Below, one piece after another: positions 1-5,089 of a stretch of 5,089 nt of DNA; the first letter of the stretch is position 1; each line of letters opens with the position of its first letter. The position numbers were made by a program, and so were the translations under genes. The DNA comes from an uncultured Flavobacteriales bacterium (GTDB taxonomy: Bacteria > Bacteroidota > Bacteroidia > Flavobacteriales_D > Sanyastnellaceae), in contig CALKUW010000223.1 of NCBI GenBank assembly GCA_937996585.1, positions 1 through 5,089 of the forward strand, read 5' to 3'. Under the pieces are notes generated by a model that did not search any database, had not been told where the DNA came from, and saw only the letters and a list, made by a program, of their open reading frames with translations.

Positions 1-197
1 TGGATGAGCGCGTCCCCGCAGGGAGAATGTCCTTCGGCATGGAAGACATGACCGTCGATGGTAACCGGGGCCTGACCCAAAAGCGCGGCAGAACCTCCAA
101 GGAGCAGGACTCCAGATAGGATGATCAACGCCAGACGGGACGGGAAAGACCGGTCACACCACAACGGCATGCTCCCCGCCTCGGTGGATGGGGTCAT
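1..197 (-). CDS. Probable TonB-dependent receptor, N-terminal part (cut by window edge)
   Basis: This is an open minus-strand frame of 65 complete codons running off the left edge with no stop. From the ATG at 195-197 the protein has a short charged start, then a hydrophobic stretch at about residues 22-40 (LALIILSGVLLLGGSAALL), then GQAPVTIDGHVFHAEGHSP from residue 41. The first part reads as a Sec signal peptide with cleavage near LLG-QAP. The rest fits the opening strand pattern of a carboxypeptidase-regulatory-like domain (GxVxxxEGxxxxGAxI), which in Bacteroidota usually starts a TonB-dependent outer-membrane receptor. A second ATG at 168-170 (residue 10) leaves a more ordinary signal peptide and has a GGGGAG just upstream, so it may be the real start. 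The gene lies 28 bases behind the His-rich gene and probably shares its transcript. The barrel itself is out of view, so a surface protein or protease with the same N-terminal domain is also possible. Confidence 0.55.
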   Translation of the reverse strand, partial: MTPSTEAGSMPLWCDRSFPSRLALIILSGVLLLGGSAALLGQAPVTIDGHVFHAEGHSPCGDALI

Positions 198-225
198 GAA
201 ATGGAGTTGGGGGGTGGAACGGAGT

Positions 226-600
226 TCAGCTGAAGTCCGTCACCGGCGGCCCCCGCCAACCGAGGCCAGCCCAAAGGGACACACCCGCCCATCCGGAATC
301 GATGGCGCCGAGGGTGGGTCGGACGGGCCAGGCGATGGCATCGCCCGCATCGCCGTTCGACAGGGAACCCATCGCAGGCACCCCCGTCCAATCGCACAAG
401 GGACATTCCTGGGATTCCTTGACGACAGGGGTTTCCGAATCCCAGGGAAGCGTTGCCAGCGGAGCGTGATGGTGTGCACAATGCACCCCATGTCCGACAT
501 CCGCCACATGGTGGGCTACCGCGTGTTCCAGCTGCAGGGCATGTACCCCGCCCCACAGGAGCAGGCACAACCAGGCACCGATGTTGCGCACGCGAATCAT
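226..600 (-). CDS. Small secreted His-rich protein with CPxC motif (DUF2946-like architecture)
   Basis: This 124-residue protein starts with MIRVRN and a hydrophobic segment (residues 7-19), so it is probably exported or membrane-anchored. Nine histidines fall between residues 20 and 45, including HH at 30-31 and HHH at 43-45, with a Cys at 41. A CPLC motif follows at 66-69, and the C-terminus carries RGPP at 116-119. Hydrophobic start, His cluster, CPxC and a terminal RxPP is the layout I recall for DUF2946-type proteins and for unnamed Bacteroidota proteins encoded next to TonB receptors. His and Cys side chains suggest binding of copper or zinc, but no activity can be read from the sequence. 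The frame continues upstream to an ATG at 691-693. The ATG at 598-600 is preferred because the signal peptide begins there and the candidate promoter lies between the two. The next gene downstream looks like the start of a TonB receptor, which suggests a shared uptake role. Confidence 0.7.
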   Translation of the reverse strand: MIRVRNIGAWLCLLLWGGVHALQLEHAVAHHVADVGHGVHCAHHHAPLATLPWDSETPVVKESQECPLCDWTGVPAMGSLSNGDAGDAIAWPVRPTLGAIDSGWAGVSLWAGLGWRGPPVTDFS

Positions 601-639
601 CAGGGTCGAAGGTAGGGGCAACACCCCGGTTCCTCCCGC

Positions 640-668
640 CAAAAGGAATGAACGGGCACCACACACAA
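640..668 (-). promoter_or_regulatory. Candidate Bacteroidota promoter for the His-rich/receptor pair
   Basis: Read on the minus strand there is TTG (666-668), 18 bases, then TCCTTTTG (640-647). The Bacteroidota housekeeping pattern is TTG, about 19 bases, then TAnnTTTG, so this matches all fixed positions except the A of the second box. Transcription would begin a few bases beyond 640, giving a leader of roughly 35 bases before the ATG at 598-600. Single promoters of this loose type arise by chance, so this remains a candidate. Confidence 0.4.
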
Positions 669-696
669 CATTCTCCTGACAATTCAGGCCCAATGT
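668..696. promoter_or_regulatory. Interrupted dyad, candidate operator in the divergent region
   Basis: Two nested pairs of perfect 5-base arms share nearly the same centre. The outer pair is ACATT (668-672) with AATGT (692-696). The inner pair is CCTGA (675-679) with TCAGG (684-688) around CAAT. The element starts on the last base of the candidate -33 TTG of the minus-strand promoter and lies upstream of typA on the other side. That position suits a dimeric regulator, but I recognise no named operator consensus. Confidence 0.3.
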
Positions 697-752
697 GCAG
701 GCTGCATGGATTCCGTGGGCGAATTTCGCGCCGTCAAATCCGACCCCTCCCC

Positions 753-2516
753 ATGAGCGGACTCCGCAACGTCGCGATCATCGCGCACGTCGACCACGGC
801 AAAACCACCCTGGTCGACAAGATCATCCACCACTGCAACGTCATCGACCCCCGCAAGGCGACCGGCGACCTCATCCTCGACAACAACGACCTCGAGCGGG
901 AACGTGGCATCACCATCCTGTCCAAGAACGTGGCGGCCAACTACAAGGACGTCAAGATCAACCTGATCGACACCCCCGGCCACGCCGATTTCGGCGGTGA
1001 GGTGGAGCGTGTGCTCAAGATGGCGGACGCCGTGCTCCTTCTGGTCGACGCCTTCGAGGGTCCCATGCCCCAGACGCGTTTCGTCCTGGGCAAGGCATTG
1101 GAACTCGGCCTCATCCCCATCGTGGTGGTAAACAAGGTCGACAAGGAGAATTGCACGCCCGACCTGGTGCAAGAGCAGGTATTCGACCTGATGTTCAACC
1201 TCGGCGCCACCGAAGAGCAGCTCGACTTCGCCACCGTCTACGGTTCGGCCAAGATGGGCTGGATGGGGCCGGATTGGCAGAGCCCGACCGGCGACATGTC
1301 CTTCCTCATGGACACCATCCTCGAAAGCGTGCCGGAAGCCCCTTACGTGGAGGGTCCACCGCAACTGCAGATCACCTCGTTGGACTTCAGCCGTTTCACC
1401 GGCCGGATTGCCATCGGGCGCCTGTTCCGGGGCGACCTGCATGCCAACCAGGACTACATGCTCTGCGCTGCGGATGGCCAGCGGAAGGTGCGCGCCAAGG
1501 AGCTGTTCGTCTTCAGCGGACTCGGCAAGGAGAAGGTCGATCATGTCCGTTCGGGCGACCTCTGTGCCATCACCGGAATCGAGGATTTCGAAATCGGCGA
1601 CACTTTGTCCGACCTCGAGCAACCCGAAGCCATGGAGCGCATCGCTGTCGACGAGCCCACCATGAGCTTGCTGTTCACCATCAACACCTCCCCCTTCCTC
1701 GGCAAGGACGGAGAATACCTGACCAGCCGCCACATCCGCGAGCGCCTTGAAAACGAGCTGCAGAAGAACCTCGCGCTTCGGGTCGAGCCCACCGACAGCG
1801 AGGACAAATGGAACGTCTACGGGCGTGGCATCCTGCACCTGTCCGTCCTCATCGAGACCATGCGCCGCGAAGGCTATGAGCTCCAGGTCGGCAAGCCCAA
1901 GGTCATCTTCAAGGAGGTGGAAGAGGCCCGCCACGAGCCGTTCGAACACCTCGTCATCGATGTCCCGGAAGCCAATTCCGGCAAGGCCACCGAGCTCGTG
2001 ATGATGCGCAAGGGCATGCTACAGGTGATGGAGGCCAAGGGGGACATCCAACACATGGAATTCCGCATTCCTTCCCGCGGACTCATCGGCCTGCGCAACC
2101 AGATCCTCACCGCCACGCAGGGTGAAGCGGTGATGACCCACCGTTTCGATGAGTACGCACCGTACGCAGGCGACCTCGACACCCGCCAGAGCGGTTCCCT
2201 CGTGAGCCTGGAGACCGGGCAGGCCCGCGCCTTCGAGATTGACAGGCTGCAGGACCGCGGCACCTTCTTCATCGATCCGGGAGAGGACATCTACAAAGGC
2301 CAGGTCGTCGGTGAATGCGCCCGCGACAACGACATGGAACTCAACCTCATCAAGGGCAAGAAACTCACCAACATGCGGGCTTCCGGCAGTGACAAAGGCT
2401 TGAGGATCGCTCCCGCCAAAAAGCTGTCCCTGGAGGAATACCTCGAGTGGATCGCCGACGATGAATACCTGGAAGTGACCCCCGGAGCACTCCGCGTCCG
2501 GAAGATTCCGGGCTGA
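753..2516 (+). CDS. typA: Ribosome-associated GTPase TypA/BipA
   Basis: TypA/BipA is a cytoplasmic translational GTPase of the EF-G/LepA group. It binds 70S ribosomes and supports 50S assembly and growth under stress, notably cold. The 587-residue product shows all G motifs: AHVDHGKT at 11-18, RGIT at 51-54, DTPGH at 73-77 (His77 is the expected catalytic His), NKVD at 127-130 and GSAK at 164-167. After the GTPase domain (to about 190) come the beta-barrel domain II (about 205-295), two EF-G-like alpha/beta domains (about 300-475) and the BipA-specific C-terminal domain with PSRGLIGLRNQ. The start MSGLRNVAII is chosen because family members begin a few residues before this motif. The frame stays open upstream to 453, but that part would overlap the opposite His-rich gene and shows no family similarity. 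The protein ends at LRVRKIPG, about 12-15 residues short of usual homologues, which continue with a charged tail. No clear promoter or Shine-Dalgarno sequence is visible. Confidence 0.97.
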   Translation: MSGLRNVAIIAHVDHGKTTLVDKIIHHCNVIDPRKATGDLILDNNDLERERGITILSKNVAANYKDVKINLIDTPGHADFGGEVERVLKMADAVLLLVDAFEGPMPQTRFVLGKALELGLIPIVVVNKVDKENCTPDLVQEQVFDLMFNLGATEEQLDFATVYGSAKMGWMGPDWQSPTGDMSFLMDTILESVPEAPYVEGPPQLQITSLDFSRFTGRIAIGRLFRGDLHANQDYMLCAADGQRKVRAKELFVFSGLGKEKVDHVRSGDLCAITGIEDFEIGDTLSDLEQPEAMERIAVDEPTMSLLFTINTSPFLGKDGEYLTSRHIRERLENELQKNLALRVEPTDSEDKWNVYGRGILHLSVLIETMRREGYELQVGKPKVIFKEVEEARHEPFEHLVIDVPEANSGKATELVMMRKGMLQVMEAKGDIQHMEFRIPSRGLIGLRNQILTATQGEAVMTHRFDEYAPYAGDLDTRQSGSLVSLETGQARAFEIDRLQDRGTFFIDPGEDIYKGQVVGECARDNDMELNLIKGKKLTNMRASGSDKGLRIAPAKKLSLEEYLEWIADDEYLEVTPGALRVRKIPG

Positions 2517-2593
2517 CCCCATCCACACCCCCCGGTGGACCACTTGGCGTAAAAACCCGGGGCAAGGTGCCTCAAGAACTATCTTCGACCCTC

Positions 2594-3694
2594 ATGACGC
2601 AAGCGCCCATTGAACTGCCCACCGTCCGCTTCGGCCGCGACACCACCGGATTTGCCAAGACCCTCCGCCAACGCGTAGATGCCTACTTCAAGGAGAATGG
2701 GCTGACCAAGAAGGCGAATGGCGCCATGGTCTTCAAGACCTTCCTGCTGATTTCGCTCTACCTCGGCCCCGTCGCGTTGATCTCATCCGGCATCACCCAG
2801 GGCGGCTGGATGTTCTGGGCAGCCGAAGTGGTCATGGGGCTCGCCCTGGCCGGCATCGGCATGGCGGTCATGCACGATGGCAACCACGGTGCCTACAGCG
2901 AGAAGAAATGGGTCAACCGCCTGATCGGGGGCGTCCTTGAACTGGTGGGCGGCAATAGCGAAATGTGGCAGATCCAGCACAACGTGCTGCACCACACCTT
3001 CACCAACATCGACGGCCTGGACGAAGACATCAATCCCGGCCCCTTACTTCGGTTCAGCCCCCTGAAGCCGCTGAAGCCCTGGCACCGTTTCCAGCACCTC
3101 TACGCCTGGTTCTTCTACGGCCTTATGACGCTCATCTGGGTGACCTTCAAGGATTACGTCGCATTGAACCGCTATCACCGGTTGGGCTTGCTCAAGCGCA
3201 TGGGCAAATCCTACAACAACCTCTTCATGCGGATCACCTTGGCCAAGGTGGCCTACTACCCCATCGTACTGGGGCTTCCGCTCATGTTCAGCGGGCTCGG
3301 CGCCGGGCAGATCATCGCGGGATGGCTGCTGATGCACTTCATCGGCGGATTGACGCTCGCCTTGGTCTTCCAACCGGCACACGTGATGGAGGACCACGAT
3401 TATGTACCGGCAGAGAAAGGCGCCATCATGGAGGATGACCCCATGAGCCACCAGCTCAAGACCACCTGCAACTTCGGCACCAAGTCAAAACTGCTGACCT
3501 GGTACAGCGGTGGATTGAACCACCAGATCGAGCACCACCTCTTCCCCCACATCTGCCACGTGCACTACGCGAAATTGGCGCCCATCGTGAGGGAGACGGC
3601 AGAGGAATTCGGACTGCCTTACCGGTCGGAGACATCATTTGCAGGGGCAGTCGGCCTGCACCTGCATCAGCTGAAAGAGCTGGGACGGGCCTGA
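2594..3694 (+). CDS. Membrane fatty acid (acyl-CoA/acyl-lipid) desaturase, front-end type
   Basis: This 366-residue integral membrane di-iron desaturase (FA_desaturase family, DesA/COG3239 type) introduces a double bond into a fatty acyl chain using O2 and an electron donor. The three histidine boxes are HDGNH at 94-98, HNVLHH at 129-134 and QIEHH at 311-315, with a further family-typical QPAHV at about 260-264. Gln in place of the first His of the third box is typical of delta-5/delta-6 front-end desaturases, and Bacteroidota homologues are often annotated as linoleoyl-CoA desaturase. No cytochrome b5 domain is fused at the N-terminus, so electrons must come from a separate ferredoxin or cytochrome. 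Hydrophobic segments lie at about 48-68, 72-93, 170-187, and two more between 216 and 260. The start ATG at 2594 is preferred over an in-frame GTG at 2567, because the nine extra residues add nothing family-like. It follows typA by 77 bases on the same strand. Substrate and regiospecificity cannot be read from sequence. Confidence 0.93.
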   Translation: MTQAPIELPTVRFGRDTTGFAKTLRQRVDAYFKENGLTKKANGAMVFKTFLLISLYLGPVALISSGITQGGWMFWAAEVVMGLALAGIGMAVMHDGNHGAYSEKKWVNRLIGGVLELVGGNSEMWQIQHNVLHHTFTNIDGLDEDINPGPLLRFSPLKPLKPWHRFQHLYAWFFYGLMTLIWVTFKDYVALNRYHRLGLLKRMGKSYNNLFMRITLAKVAYYPIVLGLPLMFSGLGAGQIIAGWLLMHFIGGLTLALVFQPAHVMEDHDYVPAEKGAIMEDDPMSHQLKTTCNFGTKSKLLTWYSGGLNHQIEHHLFPHICHVHYAKLAPIVRETAEEFGLPYRSETSFAGAVGLHLHQLKELGRA

Positions 3695-3713
3695 GCTCTC
3701 AAGGCTCAAGGCC
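3688..3713. terminator. Hairpin over the convergent stop codons, candidate bidirectional terminator
   Basis: GGCCTGAGC (3688-3696) pairs with GCTCA-A-GGCC (3704-3713), giving nine base pairs with one bulged A at 3709 and a seven-base loop (TCTCAAG). The stop codon of the desaturase (3692-3694) and that of the opposite barrel gene (3706-3708) both lie in the stem. No T-tract follows on either strand, so it is not a classical intrinsic terminator. It could still end or protect both convergent transcripts. Confidence 0.4.
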
Positions 3714-4293
3714 ACCACATCAGCTCCACCCCGAACATGCGGGGCGCCGAGGGCATGCCCTCGCGGGAATCAGAACCGATCCAATCGTTGCTCGATTCGA
3801 AGGCGTAACCCAATCCCACGTGGGCAGCGAGGGTAATGGAGGGCAGAAGCTGCGTCCGCGCACCGACCAACATCCGCAGGTCACTCCGCATGTATTGCGC
3901 CACACCTGAAACCGGTGATGCGTCGTCCCCCCAAACATTGGACACCTGCACGTCATAGGCCTCCACGTCGTACTCCAAGCCGACCAAGGCCTGAACCTTC
4001 CGGCCGTCCTGGGGATTGGGATGAAAACGCAGTCCAACGTTGAACATGCGGGCGCGGTTGAAACCCAAGGGCCGCGGCCGGGACAGCACCGAACCATTCC
4101 CTGCTTCGGCTGACATGAAGCCCACCCCGGCAACCACACTCATCTCAGGGTGGAACTGGGCGGCCAACTCGGCATTTCGCCAACCCGACAGCCAAAGGGA
4201 AGGATCCGTGCCAAAGGACCAATCCACCTCCTGTGCGCCCGCTGGATTCAGCAGGAACATCGCGAAGAGGATGGAGGTGACTTGCTTCAACAT
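3706..4293 (-). CDS. Probable small outer-membrane beta-barrel protein, function unknown
   Basis: The 195-residue product opens with a clear Sec signal peptide, MLKQVTSILFAMFLLNPAGA, with an AGA-Q cleavage site after residue 20. The mature part of 175 residues shows repeated amphipathic stretches rich in Gly, Val, Leu and aromatic residues, for example about 51-60, 81-91, 98-109, 137-148, 151-165 and 184-194. It ends in LMWWP, resembling an aromatic-rich last strand of a barrel. Length and pattern suit a barrel of about eight strands like the porin-like or PorT-like outer-membrane proteins of Bacteroidota, but I recognise no specific family and no enzymatic motif. The frame stays open upstream to 4437. 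The ATG at 4291-4293 is chosen because the signal peptide starts there and the extension would run through the AT-rich promoter region. It converges with the desaturase (11 bases between stops) and diverges from the gene at 4404. Its role could be structural, transport or adhesion. Confidence 0.75.
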   Translation of the reverse strand: MLKQVTSILFAMFLLNPAGAQEVDWSFGTDPSLWLSGWRNAELAAQFHPEMSVVAGVGFMSAEAGNGSVLSRPRPLGFNRARMFNVGLRFHPNPQDGRKVQALVGLEYDVEAYDVQVSNVWGDDASPVSGVAQYMRSDLRMLVGARTQLLPSITLAAHVGLGYAFESSNDWIGSDSREGMPSAPRMFGVELMWWP

Positions 4294-4307
4294 GGGACGC
4301 CTTACGT

Positions 4308-4337
4308 CTAATGTTAAGCAAATGTTACCAAATAATA
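4308..4337 (-). repeat. Three phased 9-base repeats (TAnnATTTG-like) before the barrel gene
   Basis: On the minus strand, TATTATTTG (4329-4337), TAACATTTG (4319-4327) and TAACATTAG (4308-4316) follow each other with starts 10 and 11 bases apart, about one helical turn. The last two share TAACATT exactly. The block ends 14 bases before the ATG at 4291-4293. It could be a multi-site operator or several overlapping -7-like promoter boxes (consensus TAnnTTTG). I found no well-placed TTG partner about 19 bases upstream, so no single promoter is called. Confidence 0.4.
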
Positions 4338-4367
4338 CCGAGAAATGAAAGCCCCAGCACTTGGTTA

Positions 4368-4396
4368 TTGACTTTTTCGTGTTAATCGAGTAAATT
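4368..4396 (+). promoter_or_regulatory. Strong candidate promoter of the gene at 4404
   Basis: TTGACT (4368-4373) is followed by a 17-base spacer and TAAATT (4391-4396). This is 5 of 6 and 4 of 6 against the sigma-70 boxes with ideal spacing. The same bases also read as TTG, 20 bases, then TAAATTAA, a fair Bacteroidota-type promoter. The second box ends only seven bases before the ATG at 4404, so the transcript start would fall on or next to the start codon. A short inverted repeat, TTAAT (4382-4386) with ATTAA (4394-4398), overlaps the second box and might be an operator, though AT-rich sequence makes this weak. Confidence 0.6.
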
Positions 4397-4403
4397 AATA
4401 GAT

Positions 4404-5089
4404 ATGTCGAACAATTTACCTTCTTCACACCAATCAAATCCCCGGCTGGAACAGTCAGGAAGCTGGTTGACGGAGGGCCTGCTGGACGCAGAATACAAGG
4501 AGTACATGCTCCTGGCGTGGCTCCAGAAGGTCAAGGCGGAATTGCGCGGCACCAAACTGTATCCTGCGCTCGCAGATGTGATCCGGCAACACCGGGAACT
4601 GACCCAGATCAGGAAGGGTTTGGAGCAGGGACGGGAAAAAGGACAGGTGGAGGGCTTCGATTTCTCCAGCTTTCAACTGAAGCGGGGGAAACCGGAAGGT
4701 GAAAGCGTCATAGCAGATTACCTCGAGGAACTCATCCAGCGCTCACTCCCCCACCTCACGGAGACCATGGAGGAGGGGAAATCCCTTTACGACCTCATCG
4801 ACTCGCGCATTGAATTCACGCCCATCGGCGTACAGCCTCTGCACGTGAATGAAGGTTACCTCCTGGTCACGCATGGAGCCGCGGCCCACCGCCAGCTGAT
4901 GGCCTACCGCTACACGCAATCCCGCATCCGGCGCGATGGTGACGCCTTCCTCGAGCTCTCCCTGCAATGCATGGAATCGCGTCCCTTGTCCCGCACGGAA
5001 ACGGCAGATGCCATCAAATGGAGCTTGATCCGCCAGCACCGGGAGTTGCCCCAGCCCGCGACATTCCACGCCCACCTTGAGTGGAACGT
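4404..5089 (+). CDS. Uncharacterised conserved Bacteroidota-type protein, N-terminal part (cut by window edge)
   Basis: The frame is open from the ATG at 4404 to the right edge, 228 complete codons with no stop. There is no signal peptide or membrane segment, so the product is probably cytoplasmic. It is polar and largely helical in appearance, with a charged stretch at about 62-82 that could form a coiled coil. WLTEGLLDAEYKEYMLLAWL at 21-40, KLYPALADVI at 51-60, EEGKSLYDLI at 123-132 and RELPQPATFH at 213-222 recall a large uncharacterised Bacteroidota family whose members have EYKxYxLLAYLQ near the N-terminus and a RELPNPATY motif. I know no assigned function. The first dozen codons are AT-richer than the rest (AAC AAT TTA, TCT TCA), which suits efficient initiation on a leaderless or near-leaderless message. 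It diverges from the barrel gene across 110 bases. What follows beyond the edge would help to place it. Confidence 0.8.
   Translation, partial: MSNNLPSSHQSNPRLEQSGSWLTEGLLDAEYKEYMLLAWLQKVKAELRGTKLYPALADVIRQHRELTQIRKGLEQGREKGQVEGFDFSSFQLKRGKPEGESVIADYLEELIQRSLPHLTETMEEGKSLYDLIDSRIEFTPIGVQPLHVNEGYLLVTHGAAAHRQLMAYRYTQSRIRRDGDAFLELSLQCMESRPLSRTETADAIKWSLIRQHRELPQPATFHAHLEWN

Noticed and set aside
121..615. Plus-strand open frame of 164 codons
   Set aside because: It is antisense to the two minus-strand genes, whose signal peptides and motifs are convincing, and it has no recognisable features.
453..752. In-frame upstream extension of typA by 100 residues
   Set aside because: The extension is Pro/Arg/His-rich without family similarity and overlaps the opposite His-rich gene. 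Homologues start near MSGLRN.
690..752. Plus-strand promoter for typA
   Set aside because: No TAnnTTTG or TATAAT-like box with a suitably spaced TTG is visible. GAATTTCG near 730 matches poorly and has no partner.
684..1949. Open minus-strand frame of 421 codons opposite typA
   Set aside because: It is fully antisense to an unmistakable typA, has low-complexity Val/Asp/Leu-rich composition, and shows no domain or signal. GC-rich codon use in typA explains the absence of stops.
2530..2562. CCCCGG/CCGGGG pairing after typA as a terminator
   Set aside because: The stem is only six pairs with a 21-base loop and no T-tract follows, so it does not support termination between typA and the desaturase.
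2544..2587. TTG and TATCTTCG as a promoter for the desaturase
   Set aside because: The spacing is 33 bases, far beyond the 17-23 expected for the Bacteroidota pattern, and no other TTG is better placed.
3056..3081. Repeated CTGAAGCC in the desaturase
   Set aside because: It simply encodes a repeated Leu-Lys-Pro in the loop between membrane segments, and no wider repeat is present.

Overview
The window reads as GC-rich chromosomal DNA from a member of the Bacteroidota, probably a Flavobacteriales-like lineage. Three things point there. The TypA/BipA sequence carries wording I associate with Bacteroidota homologues, such as LILDNNDLERERGIT and NKVDKENCTP. A His-rich, CPxC-bearing secreted protein sits directly before what looks like a TonB-dependent receptor. 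The last gene resembles a conserved but uncharacterised Bacteroidota family. Two candidate promoters also fit the Bacteroidota pattern (TTG, a spacer of about 19, then TAnnTTTG). The lineage call comes from recalled family sequence and not from a search.

Layout from left to right. Bases 1-197 (minus) hold the N-terminal start of a probable TonB-dependent receptor that runs off the left edge. Bases 226-600 (minus) encode a 124-residue secreted His/Cys-rich protein that would be transcribed ahead of the receptor. Bases 601-752 are a divergent intergenic region with a candidate minus-strand promoter and a 29-bp interrupted dyad. Bases 753-2516 (plus) are typA, complete apart from a short C-terminal tail. 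Bases 2594-3694 (plus) are a membrane fatty acid desaturase with three histidine boxes, 77 bases behind typA and possibly co-transcribed with it. The desaturase meets a minus-strand outer-membrane beta-barrel gene (3706-4293) tail to tail, with only 11 bases between the stops, and both stop codons lie inside one GC-rich hairpin. Bases 4294-4403 are an AT-rich divergent promoter island. Bases 4404-5089 (plus) are the start of a long uncharacterised gene cut by the right edge.

There is no stretch above about 150 bases without a gene, no RNA gene, no CRISPR array and no mobile element. The genes fall into three themes. The left pair looks like outer-membrane nutrient uptake, possibly of metal. 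TypA and the desaturase are housekeeping functions that both matter for growth in the cold in other bacteria. The right divergent pair is of unknown role. I see no clear evidence of a new multi-gene system. The more interesting signals are regulatory: a probable leaderless transcript at 4404, a helically phased triple repeat before the barrel gene, and the dyad next to the promoter of the His-rich gene.
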